Origin: Planctomycetota bacterium
Lineage (GTDB): Bacteria > Planctomycetota > Planctomycetia > Pirellulales > Pirellulaceae
Assembly (NCBI GenBank): GCA_019347795.1
Contig: JAHWKS010000089.1
Coordinates: 1 to 10,818, forward strand
Reading direction: 5' to 3'
DNA length: 10,818 nt
The position numbers and the translations under genes are program-made. The number at the start of each line of letters is the position of its first letter. The first letter of the stretch is position 1. This document shows positions 1 to 6,994 of this stretch, piece after piece. The notes under the pieces were generated by a model. That model did no database searches and had not been told where the DNA came from. It saw only the letters and a program-made list of their open reading frames with translations.

Positions 1-258
1 GGCCACGCCCTGCGCTCGCTACTGCGCGGGCTCTCGGAAGCGATCGGCGAGGAGCTGACCGAATACGAGGCCGACGCCCGGGAGCTGGAGGAATCGTACA
101 AGCGCCCCCACCGCTTCGACGACCGGCGGCTGCTCCCCTTCTTCGGCCTGGAGATGCAAAAGCCCCGGTTCTCCGACATCGCCGGCTTCGTGATCAGCGT
201 CGGCGTCTGCTTCCTGTTCATCGCCATCGCCGTCTGGCTCGCGAACATCGGCCGGTAG
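1..258 (+). CDS. C-terminal end of an unrecognised membrane-anchored protein (5' partial)
   Basis: The reading frame is open from the first base and stops at TAG 256-258, giving 85 visible residues; the start lies outside the window. Residues 10-35 are rich in Glu and could be helical (ELTEYEADARELEE). A basic and aromatic stretch follows (KRPHRFDDRRLLPFFGL). Residues 61-82 form one hydrophobic segment (FVISVGVCFLFIAIAVWL), so this looks like a C-terminal membrane anchor followed by only a few residues (ANIGR). Codon use has strong G/C at third positions, as in the neighbouring real genes. I do not recognise the family and assign no function. It converges with the atuA-like gene on the other strand, with 143 bases between the stops. 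Confidence 0.72.
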   Translation, partial: GHALRSLLRGLSEAIGEELTEYEADARELEESYKRPHRFDDRRLLPFFGLEMQKPRFSDIAGFVISVGVCFLFIAIAVWLANIGR

Positions 259-401
259 ATAACGCAGAAACCTTCCTCGCCTCGCGGCGACTTATCCCTA
301 CGACTTCCGCGAACATCGAAGAATGACCGGAGACGGCCGAATGAATCGCCGTTGCGTTCGTCGCTACTTCTACTGCCTTAGATGCGGAAGTCGGTAGCAG
401 G
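259..401. other. Intergenic region between convergent genes, with a 10-bp inverted repeat
   Basis: No gene was seen here. CGACTTCCGC at 301-310 is the exact inverse of GCGGAAGTCG at 384-393, with 73 bases between them. The loop is too long and there is no T-run, so this is not a standard intrinsic terminator. It may be chance or part of a larger fold. Confidence 0.3.
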
Positions 402-1772
402 CTACAACCATTCGTCGGCGGCTCTCGTCTGTACGTGCGGCGTGACGGCGGATTTGGGGATGGTGGCGGGCCAGTAGGCGAAGACGGGGCGGACAGGAGT
501 ACGAGCGGCGGCGTAGCCGGCCAGGCCTGCCGGACCACTGGTCGCCAGCGGGGCAATCTCTTTGGTAAAGCGCTCGACGGCTTCGCGGCTGGCGTCGCGG
601 ACGCTGATGCGGAGAACGACTTCTCGCTGACTTGAGGCCGCCGTTGGGTTGATCGATGTTCCCGCGGATTCGCCGGCGCCGAGAAACTCGACGTGCTTTT
701 CCCCGTAGTGGAAGCCGGCGTTGGCCAGCCGCTGAAAGATCACGTCGGCGCAGGCGGCGGCCTTCTTGCGACAGTCGGCGCCGTACACGAGCAACTGGCC
801 GCCGGCGGTGTAGCCGGCGCGGTAGGCGAGGGAGACTTTGTACGTGTCCGGCGGCGGTTGGCCTTGTGCGCCGCGAACAGCGACTCGGTCCCGGCCCAGA
901 TCCTCAACCTCGACGGCTGTGAAGTCGGCGGTCCCATCCGGCGTGAGGTAGCGGCGTGGATCGCCAATTTCGTATACGAGCTGCTCGACCACCGTCCGGC
1001 GATTCACAACGCCGCCGCTTCCGGCCGGTTTAGCGATGACGCACTCGCCGCTTTCCTCCAGCTCGGCGATGGGGTAACCGACGTTCGCCAATTCTAGATT
1101 CTCCCACGCGACGGAATATCCGCCGGTGACTTGGGCGCCGCATTCGATGAGATGTCCGGCGACGGTGGCCCCGGCGAGGCGGTCCCAGTCGCTCCAGCTC
1201 CAGCCGAACGCGTGCATCGCCGGTCCCACGGTGAGCGAGGCGTCGGCGACGCGGCCGGTGATCACGATCCGCGCTCCCTGCGCGAGAGCCTCGACGATCG
1301 GCGCCGCCCCGAGATACGCGTTGACGCTGACGGCTTCGGCGCCAAGCTCCGCAAACGGCTGCCCGGTATCGAAGTGGGCGAAGTGGCAGCCGGCCGCTTG
1401 TAGCTCGGTCAATCGCCCCAGCAAGTCGTCGCCGGTGACGACTCCGATCGGCGTCTCGCCCAATCCCGCCTGCCGAAGAATGGCGGCGGCGCGGCGGGCG
1501 CATGCTTCCGGATTCATGCCGCCGGCGTTGGTCACGACGCGTAACTGCGATTGGCTCGCGAGCGCCGGCGTGAGGCTCTCCAGCACGTCGAGAAAATCGC
1601 CTGCATAGCCTGCCTGTGGGTCTTTCTCGCGGAGCCGCGCGAGGATGGAGAGCGTCAACTCCGCCAGATACTCGAGCGTCAGGTAGTCGACCTTCGCCGC
1701 CTCGACCAGCCGCCGCGGCGCATCAAGCTGGTCCCCCAAGAACCCCGCGGCGTTGGCGATGCACAGAGGCAT
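402..1772 (-). CDS. AtuA-family protein (acyclic terpene utilisation AtuA-like, DUF1446)
   Basis: A 456-residue protein with the usual full length of the DUF1446/AtuA family. It begins in the family manner (IANAAGFLGDQLDAPRRLVE) followed by DYLTLEYLAELTLSIL at 29-44. Further conserved blocks are TNAGGMNP (81-88), VVTGDDLL (111-118), VNAYLGAAPIVEAL (150-163), ITGRVADASL (171-180) and HLIECGAQVTGG (207-218). AtuA was named from the Pseudomonas citronellol/geraniol catabolic cluster, but its reaction is not well defined and many relatives lie outside terpene pathways. No acyl-CoA carboxylase, MaoC or DUF4387 partner is next to it, so the substrate is unknown. The start is ATG 1770-1772, because upstream in frame only 17 codons are open before TGA 1824-1826, with no ATG, GTG or TTG among them. 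It starts 5 bases after the stop of a Uma2 remnant, so translation may be coupled to that remnant. It ends at TAG 402-404. Confidence 0.87.
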   Translation of the reverse strand: MPLCIANAAGFLGDQLDAPRRLVEAAKVDYLTLEYLAELTLSILARLREKDPQAGYAGDFLDVLESLTPALASQSQLRVVTNAGGMNPEACARRAAAILRQAGLGETPIGVVTGDDLLGRLTELQAAGCHFAHFDTGQPFAELGAEAVSVNAYLGAAPIVEALAQGARIVITGRVADASLTVGPAMHAFGWSWSDWDRLAGATVAGHLIECGAQVTGGYSVAWENLELANVGYPIAELEESGECVIAKPAGSGGVVNRRTVVEQLVYEIGDPRRYLTPDGTADFTAVEVEDLGRDRVAVRGAQGQPPPDTYKVSLAYRAGYTAGGQLLVYGADCRKKAAACADVIFQRLANAGFHYGEKHVEFLGAGESAGTSINPTAASSQREVVLRISVRDASREAVERFTKEIAPLATSGPAGLAGYAAARTPVRPVFAYWPATIPKSAVTPHVQTRAADEWL

Positions 1773-1777
1773 GAAAC

Positions 1778-1924
1778 TCAGCGAACGTCGAGCTCCCCAG
1801 CTAGATACGAAATCTTCCCGGATTCAGGAAAGTCCTCCGACGACGCCCACTGCCGAAAGCCCTCCAGCGTGCGCGCGGTTTCCGGCACGGTCACGTGCAT
1901 TGTTTCGGGCAGGTGAAGAATCAT
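1778..1924 (-). pseudogene. Uma2-type (DUF820) endonuclease-like gene, 5' remnant of 48 codons
   Basis: A short frame runs from ATG 1922-1924 to TGA 1778-1780. The peptide carries TLEGFRQWASSEDFPESGK followed by ISYLAGELDVR. From family knowledge this is the characteristic opening of the Uma2/DUF820 proteins that are numerous in planctomycetes (W..S.DFPE.G.ISY..GE). Intact members are roughly 190 or more residues and have their PD-(D/E)XK-like nuclease residues further on, all missing here. Just where a family member would continue with an MSPE-like motif, the frame stops and, 5 bases later, the atuA-like gene starts. I infer that a deletion or rearrangement joined the 5' end of a Uma2 gene to atuA. 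It is too short for most gene finders. It may still be translated as a short upstream ORF that affects atuA. Confidence 0.62.
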
Positions 1925-1960
1925 GGCGTGGTCCCGATTGTCTGAAGCCGGCAACACTTG

Positions 1961-1988
1961 ATTCTATCGAACCTCGGCCTCGGCGACA
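1961..1988 (-). promoter_or_regulatory. Weak candidate promoter for the Uma2 remnant and atuA
   Basis: On the minus strand TAGAAT (1961-1966) resembles a -10 box, with TGTCGC (1983-1988) 16 bases upstream as a poor -35. The -10 lies about 37 bases before the remnant's ATG. Only the -10 is a good match, so this is a weak call. Confidence 0.2.
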
Positions 1989-2010
1989 GCCGCACTGCCG
2001 TTGGATTACG

Positions 2011-2289
2011 TCAGCGAATTCGCTTCTTGTATCGTTTGGCGGCGGCCTTCAAAGCGGCGTTCGGCTGAGCGGCAGCATCTTCGAGAACCTTGAGCAACGT
2101 GTCTCGATTGGAGAGGCGAGTCTGTTGACTCTGTTGAATGACGTCCCGCGCCTCCCGCACGAGCGTGGCCACCGCGAACTCGCTGATCGTCTGGCCGAGT
2201 TCGGCGGCGGCCTGCTCGATCGTTTGTTTCAACTCCCCGCGAAGTCGAAAACTGAGCCGTGCTTCGTTCTTGTCGGTAGCTGGCGACAT
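2011..2289 (-). CDS. DUF1778 (TacA-like) ribbon-helix-helix antitoxin, orphan
   Basis: A 92-residue protein. The N-terminal part has the ribbon-helix-helix pattern of DUF1778 antitoxins: strand ARLSFRLRG (10-18), then helices KQTIEQAAAELGQTISEFAV and REARDVIQQ. The C-terminal part (LSNRDTLLKVLE, QPNAALKAAAKRYKK) matches the tail that in this family wraps round and inhibits a GNAT acetyltransferase toxin. TacA/TacT-type pairs act on aminoacyl-tRNA. Normally the toxin gene follows directly, but here only 86 bases follow before the Uma2 remnant, and no GNAT gene is present on either strand. I chose ATG 2287-2289 because the RHH strand usually begins 5-12 residues from the start. An in-frame ATG at 2352 would add 21 residues and overlap the obgE end; neither start has a clear Shine-Dalgarno. 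The gene could act alone as a DNA-binding repressor or be a leftover. Confidence 0.8.
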   Translation of the reverse strand: MSPATDKNEARLSFRLRGELKQTIEQAAAELGQTISEFAVATLVREARDVIQQSQQTRLSNRDTLLKVLEDAAAQPNAALKAAAKRYKKRIR

Positions 2290-2335
2290 AAGGAAAGTTT
2301 TGAGGGATGCGGCGATAGAACCGTCAGCCAATCGA

Positions 2336-3355
2336 TTATCCCGCCTCAGCATCGGCGACCGCCGCGCGGCGGCGGTCCAGCTCCGCGGCGATGGCCCGCA
2401 CCAGCGGGTCCAGCCCTGCGCCGGTGACGGAGGAAATGAGGAGCACCTCGCGGCCCAGCTCCTCGGCCAGCCGCTCTTGCACCTCGGCGGCGCCGGGGAG
2501 CTCGGCTTTGGTGACGGCGATGATCTCTGCTCGCCGGCCGAGCGACTCGTCGTATTCCAGAAGCTCGTGATGCACGGCGTGATAGTTCTGCACCGGATCG
2601 CTGCCGTCGAGGGGGCAGCACTCGACCAGGTGCACCAGGATGCCGGCCCGCTCGACGTGGCGCAAAAACTCGTGCCCCAAGCCGACGCCCGCGTGGGCGC
2701 CTTCGATCAGACCCGGAATGTCGGCCAACACGAAGGAGCGGTCGAAGTCGATCTGCACCAGCCCCAGGTTCGGGTGCTTGGTGGTGAAGGGATAGTCGGC
2801 GATCTCCGGCCGGGCGCGGGAGAGGCGGCTTAGGAGCGTGCTCTTGCCGGCGTTTGGTTTGCCGATCAAGCCGACATCGGCAATGACCTTCAACTCGAGG
2901 ATCAACTCGCGACGCTCTCCCGCGCCGCCGGGGGTGGTTTCCCGCGGCGCCTGATGCGTCGCCGATTTGAAGTGCGTGTTGCCGTAGCCGCCTTTGCCGC
3001 CGCGAGCCGCGACGACACTCTCGCCGTCGGCAGCGAGGTCCTTGAGCACGAACCCTTCGTTGGCGTCGAGGATTACCGTGCCGGGCGGGACCTCGATGTG
3101 AAGGTCCTTGCCACTACGGCCGTGGCGATTGGCGCCCATGCCGCTGGCGCCGCGCTCCGCCCGCCAAAATTTGCGGTGGGCGAGGGCGTTAAGGCTATCG
3201 ACTCCCTCGCGTGCGGCGATGATCACACTTCCGCCGTTGCCGCCGTCGCCGCCGTCCGGCCCGCCGCGCGGAACGCGGTACTCGCGGCGGAAGCTCAAGC
3301 AGCCGTCACCACCGTCGCCGGCGCGGACTTCGACTTTGACGCGATCGACGAACAC
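2336..3355 (-). CDS. obgE: GTPase ObgE/CgtA, ribosome assembly factor
   Basis: A 339-residue Obg GTPase, of normal length. Residues 1-158 are the glycine-rich Obg fold ([38 protein letters not shown]). The G domain has G1 GKPNAGKST at 165-173, G2 in [12 protein letters not shown]3 DIPG at 212-215 followed by [21 protein letters not shown], and G5 ISSVTGAG near 307-314. The G4 motif, normally NKxD, reads TKAE (282-285), so both key residues are replaced by similar ones. There is no C-terminal OCT domain. Obg proteins bind GTP/GDP, take part in 50S subunit maturation and link to stress signalling. The start is GTG 3353-3355 ([15 protein letters not shown], the usual Obg opening); no Shine-Dalgarno is visible before it. 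It follows rpmA on the same strand, as in many bacteria, but a long hairpin lies between them. It ends at TAA 2336-2338. Confidence 0.97.
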   Translation of the reverse strand: MFVDRVKVEVRAGDGGDGCLSFRREYRVPRGGPDGGDGGNGGSVIIAAREGVDSLNALAHRKFWRAERGASGMGANRHGRSGKDLHIEVPPGTVILDANEGFVLKDLAADGESVVAARGGKGGYGNTHFKSATHQAPRETTPGGAGERRELILELKVIADVGLIGKPNAGKSTLLSRLSRARPEIADYPFTTKHPNLGLVQIDFDRSFVLADIPGLIEGAHAGVGLGHEFLRHVERAGILVHLVECCPLDGSDPVQNYHAVHHELLEYDESLGRRAEIIAVTKAELPGAAEVQERLAEELGREVLLISSVTGAGLDPLVRAIAAELDRRRAAVADAEAG

Positions 3356-3389
3356 AAGGAAACCCGTATCTGTGCTGATGACAAAAACT

Positions 3390-3450
3390 TAGCCGCGATC
3401 CGCAGGACCCGTCCCGAGGCAAAGGGACGCGCTCCTGCGGACCGCGGCTA
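3390..3450. repeat. Long imperfect inverted repeat between rpmA and obgE, terminator-like on the minus strand
   Basis: The left arm 3390-3415 (TAGCCGCGATCCGCAGGA then CCCGTCCC) and right arm 3424-3450 are inverse copies that differ at one position near the base and by a small bulge near the 8-base loop (3416-3423). As minus-strand RNA the base difference becomes a G-U pair, giving a stem of about 18 pairs plus a closing stem. Directly after the hairpin the minus strand reads AAGTTTTTGT, so it could act as an intrinsic terminator or attenuator between rpmA and obgE. The arms look like a dispersed repeat, but no second copy is in this window. Confidence 0.75.
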
Positions 3451-3472
3451 CTCGTTTCGCCGCGGCGAGTAG
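3448..3472. repeat. Short hairpin CTACTCG...CGAGTAG next to the long inverted repeat
   Basis: CTACTCG (3448-3454) and CGAGTAG (3466-3472) are exact inverse copies. The 10-bp palindrome CGCCGCGGCG (3458-3467) spans most of the loop and the start of the right arm. This unit touches the long repeat and lies 8 bases beyond the rpmA stop, so the two together form a composite structured 3' region. Confidence 0.5.
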
Positions 3473-3480
3473 TCGGCGGG

Positions 3481-3726
3481 CTACGCCGTCATTACGTTGA
3501 CGCGACGGCCGCTGCGGTCGAACTTGATCGTGCCGTCCACCAGCGCGAAGAGCGTGTAATCGCTCCCCATGCCGACGTTTTTGCCGGGATGGAACTTCGT
3601 GCCGCACTGGCGGACCAGAATGTTCCCCGCCCGGACCTGCTCGCCGCCGAACTTCTTCACGCCCCGCCGCTGCGCGTTGGAGTCGCGGCCGTTGCGGCTG
3701 GAGCCTTGACCTTTCTTATGAGCCAT
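3481..3726 (-). CDS. rpmA: 50S ribosomal protein L27
   Basis: An 81-residue L27. It opens with the family signature [17 protein letters not shown] and continues with [42 protein letters not shown] and a C-terminal DGTIKF. L27 sits at the peptidyl transferase centre, and its N-terminal tail contacts the P-site tRNA. The Met is followed directly by AHKKG, so this is the standard form without the Firmicutes N-terminal extension that needs cleavage. I chose ATG 3724-3726, which has AGGAA (3735-3739) 8 bases upstream. A longer frame reaches 3780, but its extra residues are encoded by an inverted repeat and are not L27-like. obgE follows 125 bases downstream. rplU (L21), usually just upstream, is absent, and a secreted hypothetical gene occupies that place. 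Confidence 0.97.
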   Translation of the reverse strand: MAHKKGQGSSRNGRDSNAQRRGVKKFGGEQVRAGNILVRQCGTKFHPGKNVGMGSDYTLFALVDGTIKFDRSGRRVNVMTA

Positions 3727-3734
3727 GACGTGTA

Positions 3735-3739
3735 TTCCT
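3735..3739 (-). promoter_or_regulatory. Shine-Dalgarno of rpmA
   Basis: AGGAA on the minus strand, 8 bases before ATG 3724-3726. It supports the MAHKKG start and rules out the longer frame that begins inside the upstream hairpin. Confidence 0.7.
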
Positions 3740-3747
3740 ATGATGGT

Positions 3748-3810
3748 AGCCCGACGCGTGAGCGAGGGAGAAGCCGACATGACACGTCTCCCTCGCTGAC
3801 GCGTCGGGCT
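3748..3810. repeat. REP-like inverted repeat (24-bp arms) upstream of rpmA
   Basis: AGCCCGACGCGTGAGCGAGG... (3748-3771) and its inverse (3787-3810) match at 23 of 24 positions; the only mismatch is G3760 against G3798. The loop is 15 bases. The arms translate as 'PTRERG' on one side and 'SLTRRAS' on the other, a pattern I recall from many short hypothetical proteins in Pirellulales genomes; this is memory and not a search. On the minus strand it would form a strong hairpin ending 8 bases before the rpmA Shine-Dalgarno, with no T-run behind it. It may be a dispersed palindrome that stabilises or insulates transcripts. Confidence 0.85.
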
Positions 3811-3858
3811 TCCAGTTATGACCCTCGCTAGCGACCCGGATGTCGCAATCGATTATTT

Positions 3859-4869
3859 CTACCGGTAAACCCAGCGGTGATCAACCCACGTCTCCTGGCC
3901 GTAGATGTCGAGGTACTGCTGCCGCTCCTCGGCGGCGACCGTGGGAAGTCCATAGCGAATTTCCTCCTCGCTGGGGTTCACGATGTCCCCCGGGCGCCAG
4001 AAATTCAACTGGAGCGTCTTCCACAGGTAGTCGCGGCCCTGGCCGGGCGAGGCGCCGGGCTGCCAGTTCGGGTCGTCCTCGTAGCGGTAGGCGTTGGTCA
4101 ATCCTTGCACGTAGATCGAGAAGAAGTCGATCCGCGGGTCGATGTCCTCCCAGGTGGCCACGCCCCACACGCCGTGGTCGTCAGGACCGCCGTCCACGGG
4201 AATCTTGATCCGGCTGATCTCAACCGTGCTGTAGAGCGGCGTATTTGGATCTTCCCGCCGCTGAATAAGCGGGATCGCGGTCGGAATGACGCGGTCCAGG
4301 TACTCCTTGTCGAACTCGTGGCTCTTCAGCGAGAACAGCGGGAAATAGTGCCGCGTGAAGTTCACCGCCCCGGTGGCGTAGACCGTGTGGCCGTACTTGT
4401 CGGCCTGCGGCTCGGGCTTGAGGTGCCGTCCGGGATTGCGGATGCGGTAGACCATGTACCAGATCGGCTTTCGCTGCAGCTTCCCCGACGGCTGGGGCAC
4501 ATCGACGTAGATCATCCGCAGCGGCTTGAAGGCGAACTCCAGCCCCCACACGTCTCGCCGCAGGATAACGCTCTGGGCCTTGGCGTAGATGGTGTCCGAC
4601 TTCGCCATGAAGTGCGGGTCGGCGTTCAGGTCCGGCATGCCCTTGGTGATCTCGATCAGCGGCGAGGGGGGGCTGGCCGTTTCCCCCGGCTCCGACGCGG
4701 GGGGAATCACCTTCAAGACGCCCGGCGCCAACGCCCGCGGACGGCCGCTCCGCGAACTCGCGGCGTCCTGCGCCTGACTGAGGCCGGAGAACGCGAGCCC
4801 GGTCAAAGCAGCCGCTCCGGCGGCGAAGAAAAGCGTGCGGCGGCATAAAGACGCGATCGTTTGCAACAT
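3859..4869 (-). CDS. Secreted protein of unknown function
   Basis: A 336-residue protein from ATG 4867-4869. Residues 1-33 form a signal peptide: basic start (CRRT), hydrophobic core ([18 protein letters not shown]) and a likely cut after SQA, before QDA. A Ser/Pro-rich linker to about residue 75 follows. The remaining residues (about 80-336) look like one globular domain, rich in Tyr and Trp, with stretches such as [58 protein letters not shown] and [15 protein letters not shown] think this is a conserved planctomycete family without a known role and give no function. The frame is open to GTG 4917, but that start would lie at the predicted transcript start, and it would place 16 odd residues before the signal peptide. 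A good promoter lies just upstream. AGGA stands only 2 bases before the ATG, so the ribosome site is weak. It diverges from lpxD. Its end is 132 bases before the rpmA start. Confidence 0.82.
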   Translation of the reverse strand: MLQTIASLCRRTLFFAAGAAALTGLAFSGLSQAQDAASSRSGRPRALAPGVLKVIPPASEPGETASPPSPLIEITKGMPDLNADPHFMAKSDTIYAKAQSVILRRDVWGLEFAFKPLRMIYVDVPQPSGKLQRKPIWYMVYRIRNPGRHLKPEPQADKYGHTVYATGAVNFTRHYFPLFSLKSHEFDKEYLDRVIPTAIPLIQRREDPNTPLYSTVEISRIKIPVDGGPDDHGVWGVATWEDIDPRIDFFSIYVQGLTNAYRYEDDPNWQPGASPGQGRDYLWKTLQLNFWRPGDIVNPSEEEIRYGLPTVAAEERQQYLDIYGQETWVDHRWVYR

Positions 4870-4925
4870 CGTCCTGCCAGATGAGAATTCGGAAGGAGAA
4901 GAAATCGGCGAAAACACCCTACTCC

Positions 4926-4955
4926 ACTATAGTTACGCACTCCCGGCGGGGTCAA
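4926..4955 (-). promoter_or_regulatory. Sigma70-like promoter of the secreted protein gene
   Basis: On the minus strand TTGACC (4950-4955, 5 of 6 to TTGACA) and TATAGT (4926-4931, 5 of 6 to TATAAT) are separated by 18 bases. Transcription would begin near 4919, leaving a leader of about 50 bases before ATG 4869. Confidence 0.6.
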
Positions 4956-4964
4956 GTTTCGCCC

Positions 4965-4993
4965 TTGCTCGATGGCGGAGCAGTCATTATTAT
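4965..4993 (+). promoter_or_regulatory. Candidate promoter of lpxD-lpxI
   Basis: TATTAT (4988-4993, 5 of 6 to TATAAT) lies 17 bases after TTGCTC (4965-4970, only 3 of 6 to TTGACA). A second TATTAT at 5014-5019 is an alternative -10. This is the only A/T-rich stretch before lpxD, and it sits back-to-back with the minus-strand promoter, so shared control of the divergent pair is possible. Confidence 0.35.
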
Positions 4994-5057
4994 CCTTCGC
5001 CGCGGTTCAGCCGTATTATTGCCCTGCGAGCGACGGATTCGGGCGCGTCGGCCCGGG

Positions 5058-5063
5058 AAGGAG
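5058..5063 (+). promoter_or_regulatory. Shine-Dalgarno that fixes the GTG start of lpxD
   Basis: AAGGAG lies 6 bases before GTG 5070-5072. The frame is open back to 4881, but no upstream start has a comparable site, and LpxD homology begins at [11 protein letters not shown]. Confidence 0.8.
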
Positions 5064-5069
5064 TCCCGC

Positions 5070-6119
5070 GTGCGTCAAACGCTTCAGGAAATCGCCCAAC
5101 TGGTCGCCGGCCGCGTCGTTGGGGACCTGCAAACGCCGATCATCGGCGCCGCGATTCTGCGAGACGCTCAGCCCGGCGACCTCACGCTGGCCGACCATGC
5201 CAACAAAGCGGCCGAATTGGCACGCTCTCAGGCTTCGGCCGCGATTGTTCCGACCGGATTTCCGCCTACGGATATCCCGTGCATCGTGGTGGACGATGTT
5301 CACGCCGCCTTCGCCAAGGTGGTGCTTCACTTCCGGCTGCGGCGTCCGGCCCGGCCGGCGGCGATCAGCCCCCACGCAATGATCGCGCCCACCGCGGAGA
5401 TCGGTCCCGGCGTCAGCATTCATCCCGGAGCGTTCCTCGAGGACGACGTGGAGATCGGCGCCGGCGCGGTGATCCACTCCGGAGCGCGCATCCTGGCCGG
5501 CTGCCGAATCGGCGAGAATGTGACGATCTTTCCGGGCGCCGTGCTGTACGAGGATACGCAGGTCGGCCCGCGGTGCATCATCCACGCGAACGTGAGCCTC
5601 GGCGCCTACGGCTTCGGATACAAAACCACCGCCGGCCGGCACGTGCTGGGGGCGCAGCTCGGTTACGTCGTGATCGAGGCGGACGTGGAGATCGGCGCTG
5701 GGACGACGATCGACCGCGGCTCGTACGGCCCGACCGTGATCGGCGAGGGAACGAAGATCGACAACCAGGTGATGATCGGCCACAACTGCCGCATCGGCCG
5801 GCACAATCTCTTGTGCTCCCAAGTCGGCATCGCCGGCAGCACCACCACCGGCGATTACGTCATCATCGCGGGGCAGGTCGGCGTGCGCGATCATGTGCAC
5901 ATCGGCGAGCGGGCCTCGCTCGGGGCCAAGGCGGGCATCAAGGACGACGTGCCTCCCGGCGCTTTTTACTTTGGGGTCCCGGCCACGCCCGATCGCCAGC
6001 AGATGAAGTTGCAAGCCGCCTTCGCGAAGCTCCCCGAGGTGCGGCGCCAGGTGAAAGAGCTGCAGCGGCAAATCGAGGAGCTGAAGGCGGCCCGCGAGAA
6101 CGACGCCAAGGCCGCATGA
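5070..6119 (+). CDS. lpxD: UDP-3-O-acylglucosamine N-acyltransferase LpxD
   Basis: A 349-residue protein that adds the second, N-linked hydroxyacyl chain from acyl-ACP to UDP-3-O-acylglucosamine, the third step of lipid A synthesis. Residues 1-100 are the uridine-binding N-terminal domain ([26 protein letters not shown]). Residues 101-300 are a left-handed parallel beta helix of hexapeptide repeats ([34 protein letters not shown]). His238 in MIGHNCRIG matches the catalytic His239 of E. coli LpxD, and GAYGFGYK is the usual conserved loop. Residues 305-343 form a C-terminal helix or coiled coil ([19 protein letters not shown]), as in other LpxD trimers. The GTG start has a strong Shine-Dalgarno. 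The stop TGA overlaps the start of lpxI by 4 bases (ATGA), so translation is probably coupled. No bamA, skp, fabZ or lpxA is adjacent. Confidence 0.96.
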   Translation: MRQTLQEIAQLVAGRVVGDLQTPIIGAAILRDAQPGDLTLADHANKAAELARSQASAAIVPTGFPPTDIPCIVVDDVHAAFAKVVLHFRLRRPARPAAISPHAMIAPTAEIGPGVSIHPGAFLEDDVEIGAGAVIHSGARILAGCRIGENVTIFPGAVLYEDTQVGPRCIIHANVSLGAYGFGYKTTAGRHVLGAQLGYVVIEADVEIGAGTTIDRGSYGPTVIGEGTKIDNQVMIGHNCRIGRHNLLCSQVGIAGSTTTGDYVIIAGQVGVRDHVHIGERASLGAKAGIKDDVPPGAFYFGVPATPDRQQMKLQAAFAKLPEVRRQVKELQRQIEELKAARENDAKAA

Positions 6120-6994
6120 GCGAACATCGCAAGATCGGACTGGTGGCCGGCTGGGGCCGCTTCCCGCAGGTGGTCGCCGAGGCCCTCAAGCGTCAGGGGC
6201 GGCGAGTAGTCGGCCTGGGGATCAAAGATCACGTCGAGCCGGAGACCGCGGCCCTCTGCGACGTTTATCACGAAGTGGGCCTGGCCCGACTCGGCGCCGC
6301 GCTGCGGTACTTTCGCCGGCATGGAGTGACGCAGGCCACCATGGCCGGCAAGATTCACAAGGTGCGGCTCTTCCAGCGGTTTCACTGGATCAAGCACATT
6401 CCCGACGGGCGGTGCGTCCGGACGTTTTTTCCGCACTTCGCCGCCCGCACGAAAGACCGCCGCGACGACACGCTGCTGCTGGCGGTGGTCGAGGCGTTCG
6501 CCGAAGACGGCATTCATTTCGCCCCCGCTACCGATTTCGCCCCGGAGTTGCTCGTGAAGGACGGACTGATGGCCGGGCGCCGCCTGAGCCGCGCCCAACA
6601 ACAGGACATCGCGTTCGGCTGGCGCATCGCCAAGGAGCTGGGCCGGCTCGACTGCGGCCAAAGCGTCGCGGTGAAAGGCCGCGCGGTGCTCGCCCTGGAA
6701 GCGGTGGAAGGGACCGATGAGTGCATCCGCCGCGCCGGCCGGCTCTGCACCGAAGGGGGCTTCACCGTGGTGAAGGTCGCCAAGCCGCAGCAGGACATGC
6801 GTTTCGACGTGCCCACGATCGGCGTAGGAACGATCGAAACTCTCGCCCAAGCCGGCGGCCGCGTCCTTGCGGTGGAAGCGGGCAAGACGATCCTCATCGA
6901 CGAAGCCGAAGTCGCCGCCCTCGCCCGCCGCCACAAGATAAGCGTCGTCGCCCTGCACGACCCCGCCGCGGAGGTCGCCGCCGACGCCGCTTAA
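6116..6994 (+). CDS. lpxI: UDP-2,3-diacylglucosamine pyrophosphatase LpxI
   Basis: A 292-residue protein of the LpxI (DUF1009) family. It hydrolyses UDP-2,3-diacylglucosamine to lipid X and UMP at the membrane face and replaces LpxH in the bacteria that have it. The N-terminal domain begins [20 protein letters not shown] and includes [13 protein letters not shown]. The C-terminal domain has [32 protein letters not shown] and the family block [22 protein letters not shown] (221-242). Asp227 in this block probably corresponds to Asp225 of Caulobacter LpxI, whose mutation blocks activity; I aligned them by eye. The start ATG 6116-6118 overlaps the lpxD stop. In many genomes lpxI lies between lpxA and lpxB; here it is paired with lpxD alone. 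Its TAA 6992-6994 overlaps the stop of the gene on the other strand. Confidence 0.96.
   Translation: MSEHRKIGLVAGWGRFPQVVAEALKRQGRRVVGLGIKDHVEPETAALCDVYHEVGLARLGAALRYFRRHGVTQATMAGKIHKVRLFQRFHWIKHIPDGRCVRTFFPHFAARTKDRRDDTLLLAVVEAFAEDGIHFAPATDFAPELLVKDGLMAGRRLSRAQQQDIAFGWRIAKELGRLDCGQSVAVKGRAVLALEAVEGTDECIRRAGRLCTEGGFTVVKVAKPQQDMRFDVPTIGVGTIETLAQAGGRVLAVEAGKTILIDEAEVAALARRHKISVVALHDPAAEVAADAA

Noticed and set aside
3727..3780. Upstream extension of rpmA to 3780 (extra residues ending [13 protein letters not shown])
   Set aside because: Those residues are encoded by the inverted repeat and are not L27-like. The MAHKKG start has a Shine-Dalgarno.
3877..4848. Long plus-strand open frame of 323 codons opposite the secreted protein gene
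   Set aside because: It is antisense to a gene with signal peptide, promoter and coherent sequence. Its product is rich in Arg, Val and Asp and looks like a GC-rich shadow frame.
4870..4917. GTG 4917 as the start of the secreted protein
   Set aside because: It would put 16 polar residues before a normal signal peptide and lies at the predicted transcription start.
5016..6071. Minus-strand frame of 351 codons opposite lpxD
   Set aside because: Shadow of the hexapeptide repeats of lpxD; the pattern HVRLDH, DLHVRVD comes from the repeat period on the opposite strand.
4835..6994. A 719-codon plus-strand frame that includes lpxI
   Set aside because: Its first part is an off-frame reading of lpxD, rich in Arg. 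Only the part from 6116 is LpxI, with its own start overlapping the lpxD stop.
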